Source of the DNA: Methylobacterium indicum
Lineage (GTDB): Bacteria > Pseudomonadota > Alphaproteobacteria > Rhizobiales > Beijerinckiaceae
Length of the DNA stretch: 64,000 nucleotides
Direction: 5' to 3'
Assembly: GCF_001043895.1 (NCBI RefSeq)
Contig: NZ_JTHF01000072.1
Location: forward strand, 1-64,000
Of the stretch, positions 17,399 to 26,127 are shown piece by piece. The notes beneath the pieces are model-generated. The model was not told where the DNA came from, searched no databases, and saw only the letters and a list, made by a program, of their open reading frames with translations. The stretch's first letter is position 1. Each line of letters opens with the position of its first letter. The position numbers and the translations under genes were made by a program.

Positions 17399-18417
17399 GC
17401 GCCGGCCCCGTCCACGACCCCGCCGATCAGGTTGCGCCCGAGCAGGAACTCGGCGCTGAAATCGGTGCGGATCAGGGGCTCCATCGCCACCGGCCCGGCG
17501 AGCGCCTGCGCCTCGCCGCGTCGCGCCGCCACCGCCTCGGCGCGATCGACGGCGCGGAAGCGGATCCGCGTGCCGCCCTGGGCTTGCGCGAGGCGGCCGA
17601 GATCGGGACCGATCACGGTCGCGATCTTGGGGTAGCCGCCGGTGGACTGGCGGTCGGCCATCAAGACGATCGGCCAGCCCTCCCCCGGCACCTGGATCGC
17701 CCCCATGGCGATGCCGTCCGAGACGATGTTGTAGCCCTTGGCGTGGGTGAGCGGCGTCCCGTCGAGGAAGCAGGCCATCCGGTCGCCCTTGGTCGTCACC
17801 GTCCAGGGCCCGGCCAGGAAGGCGGCGATCTGGTCGTCCGAGAAGAAATCGTCCTGGGGGCCGAGCACGACCCGGATCTCCTCCGGCGGCCGGTCGAGCC
17901 AGGGGGCGACCAGGGCGTGGGGATCGGCCGGGCCCGGGCGGGCATCCTCCACCGCGAGCCGGTCGCCGGCCCGCAGGGCCCGGCCGTCGAGTCCGCCGAA
18001 GCCGGAACGGGTATGGGTGGCGGTGGAGCCGAGGGTGGGAGGAAGGTCGAACCGACCCGCCGCCGCGAGATACGCCCACGCCCCGACCCGGCCCGCCCGG
18101 ACGACGAGGCTCTGGCCGGGGTGGAGCGTCAGCGCGCAGGCCGGCGGCAGGGGCGCGCCGTCGAGGGCGAGCCGGAATGCGCCGCCCGCGACCGCGATCC
18201 CGAGCGGTCCGCCCTCCGCCGTCACCTCGACGCCGCCGAGAGAAACCTCGAGGGCGGTGGCCCCGAGCGGGTTGCCGAGGGCCCGGTTGGCGGTGGCATG
18301 GGCGAGCGGGTCCATCGGCCCGGCGGCGGTGATGCCGTAGCGCAGGTAGCCGTGGCGGCCGCCATCCTGGAGCGTCACCCCGGGCCCGGCCGACAGGATG
18401 CTGAGACGCGGATTCAT
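17386..18417 (-). CDS. pxpC: 5-oxoprolinase subunit PxpC
   Basis: A 343-residue biotin-dependent-carboxylase-like protein (KipA/PxpC, AHS2 domain). Hallmarks are GPGVTLQDGGRHGYLRYGI and GPMDPLAHATANRALGNP near the start, LGPQDDFF in the middle, and SDGIAMGAIQVPGEGWPIVL towards the end. With PxpA and PxpB it forms the ATP-dependent prokaryotic 5-oxoprolinase that opens pyroglutamate to glutamate. Its ATG overlaps the pxpB stop by 4 nt. Confidence 0.93.
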   Translation of the reverse strand: MNPRLSILSAGPGVTLQDGGRHGYLRYGITAAGPMDPLAHATANRALGNPLGATALEVSLGGVEVTAEGGPLGIAVAGGAFRLALDGAPLPPACALTLHPGQSLVVRAGRVGAWAYLAAAGRFDLPPTLGSTATHTRSGFGGLDGRALRAGDRLAVEDARPGPADPHALVAPWLDRPPEEIRVVLGPQDDFFSDDQIAAFLAGPWTVTTKGDRMACFLDGTPLTHAKGYNIVSDGIAMGAIQVPGEGWPIVLMADRQSTGGYPKIATVIGPDLGRLAQAQGGTRIRFRAVDRAEAVAARRGEAQALAGPVAMEPLIRTDFSAEFLLGRNLIGGVVDGAGAHAP

Positions 18418-19136
18418 GCGGCCTCCCGGCGCTGGGCGACGATCTCGCCCGCGGCGGCGCGGCTTTCGAGATCCGCGAAGGTGGCGGCGTCGATCGCCTC
18501 GAACCGGAGCGTGTCGCCGACGGCGACCGGGAACGGCTCGGGCCGCTGCGGCGCGTAGAGCCGCTCGGGCGTGCGGCCGATCACGTACCAGCCGGTCGGC
18601 ATCGGGAAGGTGCCGACCGCCGCGAGCCCGCCGCCGATCAGGAGGGCGTTCGCCGGATGCGGCGGCCGCGGGGTGGCGCGGCGCGACACCGCCAGATCTT
18701 TCGGCAGCCCGCCCAGATAGGCGAAGCCCGGGGCGAAACCGTACATGTAGACCCGGTACTCGGCCCCCGCGTGCAAAGCGGCGACGCGCTCGACCGTGAG
18801 CCCCGTCGCCTGCGCCACCGCGCCGATATCCTCGGCGCAGGCCGGATCGTAGCAGCAGGGCAGAATCCAGAGGGCGGCGCCGGGCCGGGCTGCGGCAGGC
18901 CCGGCGGCGAGCGCCGTCACCCGCGCGGCGAGGTCGTCGCGATCGAGGACCAGGGGATCGTAGTGGATCATCAGCGAGCGGTAAGTCGGCACCGTCTCGC
19001 GCAGGCCCGGCGGGGGGTCGGCGCGCAGCGCGTCGTCGAGGGCGAGCACCCGGTCGTGGATCGCCGGGTCGACGGTGGTGCCGAACTCCGCCACCAGGGC
19101 GGCCTCGCCGGCATCCAGGAGGCGGGGGCTCTCCAT
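18414..19136 (-). CDS. pxpB: 5-oxoprolinase subunit PxpB
   Basis: A 240-residue KipI/AHS1-domain protein. The family blocks IHYDPLVLDRDDLAARV, LPCCYDPACAEDIGAVAQ, YMYGFAPGFAYLGGL and PTGWYVIGRTP are all present. The start MESPRLLD at 19136 is chosen because it lies only 4 nt after the pxpA stop. It is the middle gene of the pxpABC operon and forms the catalytic heteromer with PxpC. Confidence 0.93.
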   Translation of the reverse strand: MESPRLLDAGEAALVAEFGTTVDPAIHDRVLALDDALRADPPPGLRETVPTYRSLMIHYDPLVLDRDDLAARVTALAAGPAAARPGAALWILPCCYDPACAEDIGAVAQATGLTVERVAALHAGAEYRVYMYGFAPGFAYLGGLPKDLAVSRRATPRPPHPANALLIGGGLAAVGTFPMPTGWYVIGRTPERLYAPQRPEPFPVAVGDTLRFEAIDAATFADLESRAAAGEIVAQRREAA

Positions 19137-19140
19137 CGGA

Positions 19141-19902
19141 TCAGGCCCGGAACGGGGCGAGGCGGACGCCCGCGGCTTCGAGCCGGGCGCGCACGGCGCG
19201 GGCGGTGGCGACCGCATGGGCGGAATCGCCGTGGACGCAGACCGAGCGGATCGGCGTCGGCAGGCGCCGGCCGCTCGCCGCGATGATCGCCCCCTCCTGC
19301 ACCATGGCGAGCACACGGTCGGCGGCCTCGGCCTCGTCGGTGATCAGGGCGCCGGGCTGGCCGCGGGGGATCAGGAACCCGGCCTCGGTGTAGCCGCGGT
19401 CGGCGAAGATCTCCTGGTGCACGTCGAGCCCCTGTGCCTCGCCGGCCGCGACTTGCGCGGTGAGCGCGATGGCGAGCAGCGACAGCGAGGGATCGACGGC
19501 CTTGACCGCACGCGCGATGGCGTCCGCCACCGGGCGCTCGACCGCGGCCAGGTTGGCGAGGGCCCCGTGCGCCTTGACGTAGGTGAGGCGGTGGCCGGCA
19601 TAGGCCGCCAGCCCGGCCGCGGCGCCGACCTGGTAGGCGACGAGCCGCTCGACCTCGCCGGGGGTGAAGGGCAGGACCCGGCGGCCGAAGCCCCACCGAT
19701 CCGGGTAGCCCGGATGGGCACCGACCGCGACGCCGCGCTCGCGGGCGATGGCGAAGGTGCGGGCCATGATCTCGGGGTCGCCCGCATGCAGGCCGCAGGC
19801 GACGTTGGCCGAGGTCACCACCTCGAGCATCGCCGCGTCGTCGCCGCAGCGATAATCGCCGAAACCCTCGCCGAGGTCCGAGTTGAGGTCGATGGACAGC
19901 AT
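19141..19902 (-). CDS. pxpA: 5-oxoprolinase subunit PxpA (LamB/YcsF family)
   Basis: A 253-residue TIM-barrel-like protein of the LamB/YcsF family, starting with the signature IDLNSDLGEGFGDYRCGDD. Further blocks are SANVACGLHAGDPEIM, GAHPGYPDRWGFGRR, YVKAHGALANLAAV and VCVHGDSAHAV. It is the first gene of the pxpABC operon; the operon repairs 5-oxoproline formed spontaneously from glutamine and glutamate. Confidence 0.94.
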   Translation of the reverse strand: MLSIDLNSDLGEGFGDYRCGDDAAMLEVVTSANVACGLHAGDPEIMARTFAIARERGVAVGAHPGYPDRWGFGRRVLPFTPGEVERLVAYQVGAAAGLAAYAGHRLTYVKAHGALANLAAVERPVADAIARAVKAVDPSLSLLAIALTAQVAAGEAQGLDVHQEIFADRGYTEAGFLIPRGQPGALITDEAEAADRVLAMVQEGAIIAASGRRLPTPIRSVCVHGDSAHAVATARAVRARLEAAGVRLAPFRA

Positions 19903-20011
19903 GGCGGGCCTCCGGGCGGACGGTTGCGGCCCCTGTTCCTGGCACCGCGCCCACGCCCCTGCAACCCGCGGGCCGCGCCGGCCCGGGTTGTTCCCCGCGC
20001 GTTCGGCGCCG

Positions 20012-20221
20012 TCAGAGCGTGAGGGCGGTCACCGACAGTTCCAGCGCGTTCCGCGCCAGCCAAAAAACGCCCCAGCCGATCAGGCCGAACCAGACCAGGA
20101 CCAGCGGGACGCCGACCATCAGCGTCAGCACCATGGCGGCGCGGCGCAGCCTGGCCTCGAATGACGCGCCGCGGGCTGCCAGCTGTCCCGCAACGGAGGC
20201 ATTCGTCTCGAACTGGATCAT
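20012..20221 (-). CDS. Small hypothetical membrane protein
   Basis: A 69-residue protein with one or two hydrophobic segments (about residues 29-56, LTLMVGVPLVLVWFGLIGWG) after a short basic N-terminus. The start MIQFETNAS at 20221 is chosen because it gives a compact protein with CCAGGA upstream; the longer frame upstream is not convincing. It lies 109 bp ahead of pxpA on the same strand. No family is recognised. Confidence 0.5.
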   Translation of the reverse strand: MIQFETNASVAGQLAARGASFEARLRRAAMVLTLMVGVPLVLVWFGLIGWGVFWLARNALELSVTALTL

Positions 20222-20574
20222 CGGTGTCGGTCCTGGAGAAGTCTTGGAGCCAGGGTGGCAAGCGGTGGGCCCGAACGAATCGCCGCCTGCCACTGAATTG
20301 CGCGCGATATAGAATAGGCGGTACGGGTTGGGCAGGGTATGGTTAATGCCAAGTTGAGGACCTAATGCCGCACTTTGTGTGGAAGTGAAACAGTCATCCG
20401 GGCTCGGGCAAACGAATTCGTAACCCTCGCGGCGTGGACGGCATCGTCGTGTCTCGCTACCTTTTCCGGACACGGTCAGGTTGCGAACGATCGTGCTCAG
20501 CCGCAGCGGCGTGGATCCGCCGTGCAACCGAAGCGACCCGGTGGGCTCAGGTCCGCCGGCCCGGAGGTGCGATC
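20222..20574. other. Gene-free divergent region
   Basis: 353 bp between the small membrane protein gene (minus) and an exported protein gene (plus). It is less GC-rich than the coding sequence, especially around 20280-20420, consistent with promoters on both strands. No palindrome or RNA element was recognised. Confidence 0.35.
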
Positions 20575-21243
20575 ATGCGTGACGGGATGCGCCGCCCCAT
20601 CGGGCTCGCCCTGCTGCTCGGCCTCCTGTGCGGAGCGCCGGCCTGGGCTCAGGAGCGGGCTCAGGTCCAGCCCGGCTCTCGTCCATGGAGCGATCCACCG
20701 GCGAAGCCCGCCGAGGCGTCGTCCGCTCCCCAGACGCCCGGGCCCGCCGCGGAGCCGCATCCCGCCGCCCGACCCCGCGGCGTCGCCAGGTCTCGGAACC
20801 GGACCGCAGCATCGACGACGACGAAGTCCCGGAACATCGCCAAGCTCCGGAACAACTCCAAATTCCAGAACAACTTCAGGTCTCGCATCGCTGCGGACCA
20901 GCGCCGCCCCGCCGGATCGACGCGGACCGGAGAGAGCGCGGCGCGGACCGCCCTGCCCCGCAGGATCGGGCGTGCCGTGACCGCACCGCGCAGGGCCGAG
21001 GCGCGGGTCGCGGCCCGGCCGGGGCGCCCCGTCGTCGAGAGGCTGCCGGCCCGGATCGGCGCGGTGCGGTATGTCCCGCCGCCGGACCTGCGGGAGCCCA
21101 CCGATCTCTGGATCGATGCCAGGGCCGACCGGATCCGTCGCGCCCGGGACGGCGGCTACCTGGTGATGCGCCGCACGACGATCGAGGACGCGACCGGACG
21201 GCGGATGCAGCTCCTGCGTCCCCTCGACGACGAGGACGAATAG
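20575..21243 (+). CDS. Hypothetical exported Arg-rich protein
   Basis: A 222-residue protein. GGAGG lies 8 nt before the ATG at 20575. A signal peptide is clear (hydrophobic core IGLALLLGLLCGAPAWA, cleavage after AWA). The mature protein begins Pro/Ala-rich, continues with an Asn/Arg/Lys-rich block encoded by an 18-bp degenerate tandem repeat (20827-20880), and ends in a more conserved-looking part (RYVPPPDLREPTDLWID, then MRRTTIEDATGRRMQLLRP). A competing frame through the repeat has worse third-position GC. Its function is unknown. Confidence 0.62.
   Translation: MRDGMRRPIGLALLLGLLCGAPAWAQERAQVQPGSRPWSDPPAKPAEASSAPQTPGPAAEPHPAARPRGVARSRNRTAASTTTKSRNIAKLRNNSKFQNNFRSRIAADQRRPAGSTRTGESAARTALPRRIGRAVTAPRRAEARVAARPGRPVVERLPARIGAVRYVPPPDLREPTDLWIDARADRIRRARDGGYLVMRRTTIEDATGRRMQLLRPLDDEDE
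20827..20880 (+). repeat. Degenerate 18-bp tandem repeat (3 units) inside a gene
   Basis: Three consecutive 18-bp units: TCCCGGAACATCGCCAAG, CTCCGGAACAACTCCAAA and TTCCAGAACAACTTCAGG. In the coding frame they give SRNIAK, LRNNSK and FQNNFR. The repeat probably grew by slippage. Confidence 0.7.
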
Positions 21244-21256
21244 ACCCCGCCCTCCG

Positions 21257-22021
21257 TCACAGCCACGGCCGCAGGGCGAGGTGGGTGCCGAGCAGCAGCA
21301 GGCCGATGAGGAAGGCCCGCCGGAAGGTCGGCGCCGAGACCCGGCCGCGCAGCCACTGCCCGGCCGCCATGCCGAGGAGCGCCGGCGCCAGGGTGACGAG
21401 GGACGCCGCCCCGGCGGCGAGCGGCAGCGCGCCCTCCCGGGCGAGCCCGGCGGCGAGCGCCACGGTCGAGACCGTGAAGGAGAGGCCGAGCGCCTGGATC
21501 AACCCGTCCCGGTCGAGGTTCAGCGCCTGGAGGTAGGGCACCGCCGGGATCACGAAGACCCCGGTCGCCCCGGTGACGAGGCCGGTGGCGAGGCCGACGA
21601 GGGGCGACAGCCAGGGCTCGGCCCGGGGCGGCACCCGGAGCGACAGGCCGGCGAGCCCGGTGACCGCGTAGGCGACGAGGGCGATGCCGAGCGCGCTCGC
21701 CGGCCCCGGACCGCGCGCCCCGGCGATCAGCCCGGCGCTCGCCACGGTGCCGACGGCGATGGCCGCCATCATCGGCCAGAGCCGCCGCAACAGGCCGCCG
21801 AACCGCGGACCGGCGAGAAGCTGCCAGATGTTGGTGACGAAGGACGGCACGATCAGCAGCGCCGCGGCCTGAGCCGGGGTCATCACGGTGGCGAGCAGCC
21901 CCACCGCCACCGTCGGCAGGCCGAGGCCGATCACGCCCTTGACGAAACCGGCCAGCAGGAAGGTGGCGAGGATCACCGCCCAGCCGAGCGGGCCGGCGCT
22001 GCCGGCGAGAAAATCGGTCAC
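21257..22021 (-). CDS. TauE/SafE-family sulfite/organosulfonate permease
   Basis: A 254-residue membrane protein with about eight hydrophobic segments. The duplicated family pattern is visible: FVKGVIGLGLPTVAVGLLAT in the first half and TGLVTGATGVFVIPAVPYLQ in the second. TauE/SafE members export sulfite, sulfoacetate or other anions. Substrate cannot be judged here. A small membrane protein gene lies 12 bp upstream in the same direction. Confidence 0.9.
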   Translation of the reverse strand: MTDFLAGSAGPLGWAVILATFLLAGFVKGVIGLGLPTVAVGLLATVMTPAQAAALLIVPSFVTNIWQLLAGPRFGGLLRRLWPMMAAIAVGTVASAGLIAGARGPGPASALGIALVAYAVTGLAGLSLRVPPRAEPWLSPLVGLATGLVTGATGVFVIPAVPYLQALNLDRDGLIQALGLSFTVSTVALAAGLAREGALPLAAGAASLVTLAPALLGMAAGQWLRGRVSAPTFRRAFLIGLLLLGTHLALRPWL

Positions 22022-22033
22022 GGCGGGGTCCGG

Positions 22034-22240
22034 TCAGTCGCGGCCGATCAGGTCCTGGAGCATCGATTCCTGGCTCGGCCCCGGCGGGGCGGCGATCTCC
22101 GGCTGCCCGGGCCGCGGCGCGACCGAGGCATCGACCGGATGCCCTTCGAGGAGGAGGCCGGCGGCGAGGATCGCCAGGGCGAGGGCGACGAGCCCGAGCG
22201 GCCCCGGGCCGCCGGAACTGAGCGGGATGCGCGGTGGCAT
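22034..22240 (-). CDS. Small hypothetical membrane-anchored protein
   Basis: A 68-residue protein with one hydrophobic helix (LGLVALALAILAAGLLLEG, residues 15-33) and a Pro-rich tail ending SQESMLQDLIGRD. It sits 12 bp ahead of the TauE/SafE gene and is probably cotranscribed. No family is recognised. Confidence 0.5.
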   Translation of the reverse strand: MPPRIPLSSGGPGPLGLVALALAILAAGLLLEGHPVDASVAPRPGQPEIAAPPGPSQESMLQDLIGRD

Positions 22241-22364
22241 GGGTGGCGTCCTCCGGTTGCGACACCCCGAGCTTGGGCGGCGGCGGAGGGGGTAACAAGC
22301 CGTAAGGGACGAACGTTGCCTTCGTGCGGGCCGGAGGCCCGAGTAGGCCGGCCCGGGCCCGGCG

Positions 22365-22769
22365 TCAGGGCGTGGAAGGTCCGGCGAGGTCCCGCAGCAG
22401 GACCATCGCCTCCTCCACCCGCGCGGCCGGCACGAACAGATGATCGTGATGGAAGGCCGAGACCGCGTTGACGGCGAGGCCGGCCGCCGCGAGGCGCGCC
22501 GTCACGGCGGCGAGGAATCCGACGGCCGACAGGGAGGAATGGACCGCCAGCGTGATCCACCCGCACGGGAAGGCGCCGGCGAGCCCGGCCCGCGCCGCCT
22601 CGTCCTCGGGCAGGATCAGGGTCGTGCCCTCGGCCTCGCGAAAGCTCATCACGGGGGCGAGTCCCACCGGCACCGCGCCGTCCCGCAGGGTGACGAAGAC
22701 GTAGATGCCGGGCTGCCGCTCCGGCCGCATCCCGGCGAGGAGCCGCGCGAGGTCGGTCTCGCCGCTCAT
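22365..22769 (-). CDS. ACT domain protein (DUF2241-like)
   Basis: A 134-residue protein with two ACT-like halves. Residues 20-75 ([32 protein letters not shown]) match the N-terminal DUF2241 part. Residues 80-134 ([33 protein letters not shown]) form the second ACT unit. Such proteins are thought to bind amino acids. The ATG at 22769 overlaps the stop of the upstream thioesterase by 4 nt, so the genes are coupled. Confidence 0.85.
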   Translation of the reverse strand: MSGETDLARLLAGMRPERQPGIYVFVTLRDGAVPVGLAPVMSFREAEGTTLILPEDEAARAGLAGAFPCGWITLAVHSSLSAVGFLAAVTARLAAAGLAVNAVSAFHHDHLFVPAARVEEAMVLLRDLAGPSTP

Positions 22770-23221
22770 ACCGCGAGCGGGCCCAGCACCCGGCGCAGGT
22801 CCGCCGGCAAGGGCACCGGGCGCTGCGTCGCCCGGTCGACATAGACGTGGACGAAGTGTCCCTGGGCCGCGGCCTCCTCCTCGTCCTCGCGGAACAGCCC
22901 GACCTCGTAGCGCACGCTCGACGTGCCGAGATGCGCCACCCGGATCCCCGCGGTCACCCGGTCGGGAAACGCCATCGAGCGGAAATAGCGGCAGCCGGTC
23001 TCGACCACGAGGCCGATCACCGCGCTCCTGGCGATGTCGAGGGCGCCCTCGGCGATCAGCACGCTGTTCACCGCCGTGTCGAAGAACGCGTAATAGACCA
23101 CGTTGTTGACGTGGCCGTAGACGTCGTTGTCGGCCCAGCGGGTGGTGATCGGCACGAAGCGCCGGTAGGCGGCGCGGGTCTCGGGGGGCGTGCGGCCGCT
23201 CACGGGCTGTCTCTCGGTCAC
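22766..23221 (-). CDS. Hotdog-fold acyl-CoA thioesterase
   Basis: A 151-residue protein of the 4-hydroxybenzoyl-CoA thioesterase/YbgC superfamily. The active-site region is [20 protein letters not shown], with the catalytic Asp and the HVNN stretch. The C-terminal hotdog strands include [20 protein letters not shown] and [16 protein letters not shown]. It hydrolyses a cytoplasmic acyl-CoA whose identity is not evident. It starts a two-gene operon with the ACT protein. Confidence 0.9.
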   Translation of the reverse strand: MTERQPVSGRTPPETRAAYRRFVPITTRWADNDVYGHVNNVVYYAFFDTAVNSVLIAEGALDIARSAVIGLVVETGCRYFRSMAFPDRVTAGIRVAHLGTSSVRYEVGLFREDEEEAAAQGHFVHVYVDRATQRPVPLPADLRRVLGPLAV

Positions 23222-23239
23222 GATCGGAATGGCCGAGCC

Positions 23240-23344
23240 TAAGCAGATTTCGCCGAAGTGGACACCGGTTCGGCGGCAAAAATCTGCGACACAACAAGAA
23301 TCGGAGCGGGCGAAGCGTTGGCCTGCCGACGCAAGTCTGCTTGG
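23240..23344 (+). repeat. Dispersed palindromic repeat, copy B
   Basis: About 105 bp. It begins TAAGCAGATTTCGCCGAAG, has the centre CCGGTTCGGCGGC and AAAATCTGCGACACAACAAG, then the second hairpin region GCGTTGGCCTGCCGACGC, and ends GTCTGCTT. It fills the gap between the aldo/keto reductase stop and the thioesterase start. Same family as 14472-14575, 46714-46817 and, more distantly, 52102-52202. Confidence 0.87.
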
Positions 23345-23374
23345 GCCGGCCCGGCGCCGCCGATCAAGGTCGCA

Positions 23375-24202
23375 TCACGCTCCGAACGTCTCCGGGTCCG
23401 GCCCCATCCGCCCCGCCGGGTCGTCGAGGGCCGTGATCCGCGCGAGGTCGTCGGCGTCGAGGGTGAATCCCGCGACGTCGCGGTTCTCGCGGATGCGGGC
23501 GGGCGTCGCGGATTTCGGGATCGCGACGTTGCCGATGTCGAGCTGCCAGCGCAGGACGACCTGGGCCGGGGTGCGGCCGTGCTTCTCGGCGATCGCCCGG
23601 ATCGCCGGATCGTCCAGCACCCCGCCGCGGCCGAGCGGGGCCCAGGCCTCGGTGACGATCCCGGCCTCGGCATGGAAGGCGCGCAGGGCGGTCTGCTGGA
23701 AGCGCGGATGCAGCTCGACCTGGTTGATCGCCGGGGTCGAGCCGGAGGCGTCGATGACGCGCTTGAGGTGTTCGACCGTGAAGTTCGAGACGCCGATCGA
23801 GCGGGCGCGGCCATCCTCGCGCAGGCGCATCAGGGCGCGCCAGGTGTCGAGATAGGCGCCGCGCTGCGGCACCGGCCAGTGCACGAGATAGAGGTCGACG
23901 TGGTCGAGGCCGAGGCGGGCGAGCGAGTCCTCGCAGGCCCGCAGGGTTTCGTCGTAGCCGTGGCGGTCGTTCCAGACCTTTGTGGCGACGAAGATGTCCT
24001 CGCGGTTCAACCCGGAGGCCGCGATGGCGCGGCCGACCCCGGCCTCGTTGCCGTAGACCGCCGCGGTGTCGATCGAGCGGTAGCCGGCCTCCAGCGCCGC
24101 CCCGACGATCGCCGGCGCCTCCTCGTTCTCGAGCCGCCACACCCCGAAGCCGAGCTGGGGGATGCGCTTCCCGTCGTTCAGGGTCAGGACGGCGTCGGAC
24201 AT
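23375..24202 (-). CDS. Aldo/keto reductase
   Basis: A 275-residue TIM-barrel NADPH-dependent oxidoreductase of the 2,5-diketo-gluconate reductase (DkgA/B) branch. The catalytic tetrad is visible: Asp in SIDTAAVYGNE, Tyr in the same block, Lys in FVATKVWN and His in YLVHWPVP. The cofactor-binding blocks GVSNFTVEHL and IPKSATPARIRENRDV are present. It starts at ATG 24202. It reduces aldehydes or ketones; the physiological substrate is unknown. Confidence 0.93.
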   Translation of the reverse strand: MSDAVLTLNDGKRIPQLGFGVWRLENEEAPAIVGAALEAGYRSIDTAAVYGNEAGVGRAIAASGLNREDIFVATKVWNDRHGYDETLRACEDSLARLGLDHVDLYLVHWPVPQRGAYLDTWRALMRLREDGRARSIGVSNFTVEHLKRVIDASGSTPAINQVELHPRFQQTALRAFHAEAGIVTEAWAPLGRGGVLDDPAIRAIAEKHGRTPAQVVLRWQLDIGNVAIPKSATPARIRENRDVAGFTLDADDLARITALDDPAGRMGPDPETFGA

Positions 24203-24294
24203 GGGAACACTCTCGGCGGGGCCTAACAGGGGTGCGAGCCCCTGATCTGGGTCGGGGCCCGCCGAAGTCGAGCCGGAGGCCTGGCGCGTCCCGC

Positions 24295-25521
24295 CTACTT
24301 CACCAGCGGGCAGCCGCCGTCGGCCATCGGCCGGAAGGCCTGGTCGCCCGGCACGGTGTCGAGGAGCTTGTAGTAGTCGTACGGCCCCTTGCTCTCGGCC
24401 GGGCTCTTCACCTCGTACAGGAAGACGTCGTGCACGGCGCGGCCGTCCTGGCGCACCGTGACGGTGCCGAAGAGCGGATCGGTGATCGGCTTCTCGCGCA
24501 TCGCCGCCACGACCTTCTCGCCCTCGATCGTGCCGGTGTCGCGCACCGCCCGGAGGTAGGCCAGGGTCGAGGAATAGACGCCGGCATGGTTCTCGGTCGG
24601 CATCCGGCCGTTCATCCGCTCGGCGAAGCGCTTGGCGAAGGCGCGGGTGCCGTCGGTGCGGTCCCAGTAGAAGGCGCTGGCGAGCTGGAGCCCCTGCGCC
24701 GCCTTGAGGCCCAGCGCATGGGTGTCGGAGAGCTGCACGAACAGCGCGGCGAGCCGCATCTGCGGCATCACGCCGAACTCCGCCGCCTGCTTGACGGCGT
24801 TGATCATGTCGGCGCCGGTATCGGCGAGCGCCAGCACCTGCGCGCCCGAGCCCTGGGCCGAGAGCAGCGGCGAGGCGAAGTCGCCGGCATTGAGCGGGTG
24901 CTTGCTCGAGCCCTTCACGGTCCCGCCGGCGGACTTGAGCGCCACGGTCGCGTCGCGCTCCAGCGCGTGGCCGAGCGCGTAATCGACGGTGACGAAGTAC
25001 CACGACTTGCCGCCGCGCGCGGCGATGGCCCGCGCGGTGGCGGAGCCCTGCGCCCAGGTGTCGGAGACCCATTGCACGGTGGTCGGCGCGCAGGCCTTGC
25101 CGGTGAGGTCGGAGGTCAGCGCGCTGGAGGCCAGCGCCACCCGGTGCCGCTCGCGCATCAGGTTCGAGACCGCCAGCGCCACCGCCGAGTTCGGCAGGTC
25201 GACGATGGTCGAGACGCCCTCCTGGTCGAGCCAGCGCCGGGCGGTGGCCAGCCCGATATCGGGCTTGTTCTGGTGATCGGCCGAGACGACCTCGACCTTC
25301 AGCTCGCCGGCCTCCTTCGAAAAATCCTCGACGGCGAGCTGCGCCGCCGTGACCGAGCCGGTACCGGCCTGGTCGGCGAAGGGCCCGCTCATGTCGCTGA
25401 GCACGCCGATCTTAATCGGCGCCTTGGCGTCCTGCGCCAGGGCGGAGGTGCCCGCGGAGGTGCCCAGAGCCAGCGACAGGGCGAGGCCGGCGAGACCGGC
25501 GGCCCGAGAGCGGAACGACAT
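24295..25521 (-). CDS. ABC transporter substrate-binding protein (branched-chain amino acid/amide type)
   Basis: A 408-residue periplasmic binding protein of the Leu/Ile/Val-binding (Peripla_BP_6) family. The signal peptide occupies residues 1-29 (cleavage after ALA-QD). It then runs IKIGVLSDMSGPFADQAGTG, with VDLPNSAVALAVSNLM and VDYALGHALERDAT. No permease or ATPase gene is adjacent, so it is an orphan here. Many such orphans in Hyphomicrobiales bind aromatic acids, amides or urea; the ligand cannot be read from the sequence. Confidence 0.92.
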   Translation of the reverse strand: MSFRSRAAGLAGLALSLALGTSAGTSALAQDAKAPIKIGVLSDMSGPFADQAGTGSVTAAQLAVEDFSKEAGELKVEVVSADHQNKPDIGLATARRWLDQEGVSTIVDLPNSAVALAVSNLMRERHRVALASSALTSDLTGKACAPTTVQWVSDTWAQGSATARAIAARGGKSWYFVTVDYALGHALERDATVALKSAGGTVKGSSKHPLNAGDFASPLLSAQGSGAQVLALADTGADMINAVKQAAEFGVMPQMRLAALFVQLSDTHALGLKAAQGLQLASAFYWDRTDGTRAFAKRFAERMNGRMPTENHAGVYSSTLAYLRAVRDTGTIEGEKVVAAMREKPITDPLFGTVTVRQDGRAVHDVFLYEVKSPAESKGPYDYYKLLDTVPGDQAFRPMADGGCPLVK

Positions 25522-25751
25522 CGGGGGATCCTCCCAGGGAGCTTCTTGTCAGAGCTTATTCGCGGCCCGCGCGGGCCGTTCGGGCTTCTGTATGTCAGGG
25601 GTGCGGGGCGGCGTCGATGCGGGATCGCGCGGCGTGGTTGAGAAAGCTGAGGGGTTGCATCGGCGGGGTCCGTCGCGCCGTTCTTTTTCGCGACCGCGTC
25701 TTGGGCAACGGCCACGGTTGCTCCTTCGTTGCCGAATGGCTAAGCTCACCG
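25522..25751. other. Gene-free region upstream of riboswitch
   Basis: 230 bp between the divergent binding-protein gene and the cobalamin riboswitch. It must carry the promoter for the riboswitch transcript and that for the ABC binding protein. No operator was recognised. Confidence 0.3.
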
Positions 25752-25927
25752 CTGACGGTTCCCTCCGGGGATCAAAAGGGAACGCGGTGAGGGCTCGCCC
25801 GAGGCCGCGGCTGCCCCCGCAACTGTAAGCGGCGAGCTTTCCATCACGAACGTCACTGGGAACCCGCAACGGTCCCTGGGAAGACGATGGACGGCGACGA
25901 CCCGTGAGCCAGGAGACCTGCCGTCAG
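25752..25927 (+). promoter_or_regulatory. Cobalamin (AdoCbl) riboswitch
   Basis: All conserved parts of the B12 riboswitch are present in order: closing stem P1 CTGACGG (25752-25758) pairing with CCGTCAG (25921-25927); AAAAGGGAACGCGGTGA; the core GCTGCCCCCGCAACTGTAAG with GGCGAG; CACTGGGAA and CCTGGGAAGACG; and the B12 box GCCAGGAGACCTGCC near 25908-25922. It is expected to shut down the downstream TonB receptor gene when cobalamin is plentiful. The expression platform is unclear: 276 nt separate it from the receptor ATG. Confidence 0.95.
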
Positions 25928-26127
25928 CCGTGGTCACACGCGAGCACGTCGGGCGGGGTGTCCTGATGGGTGTCGAGGCGGAGGCGAGGAGCCTGCGTCG
26001 CGCCGTCGTTCGCGGTGACGTGCCACAGCCGCGTCACGTCCCGCATGTCCCCCGCCCTCCTCCCGCCACCCGCCGGTTCGGTGCACGGCCCGCGTGCCGT
26101 CCCATCACGGCGGCGGCGCGGAAGCAC

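Noticed and set aside
20827-20880. Tandem repeat as a CRISPR-like array
   Set aside because: Three degenerate units without spacers, inside a coding frame; no cas genes in the window.
20628-21536. Alternative frame through the 20.6-21.2 kb region with a PEQLQ-type repeat
   Set aside because: Third-position GC across the repeat is much lower than in the frame with a signal peptide and SD; kept the latter.
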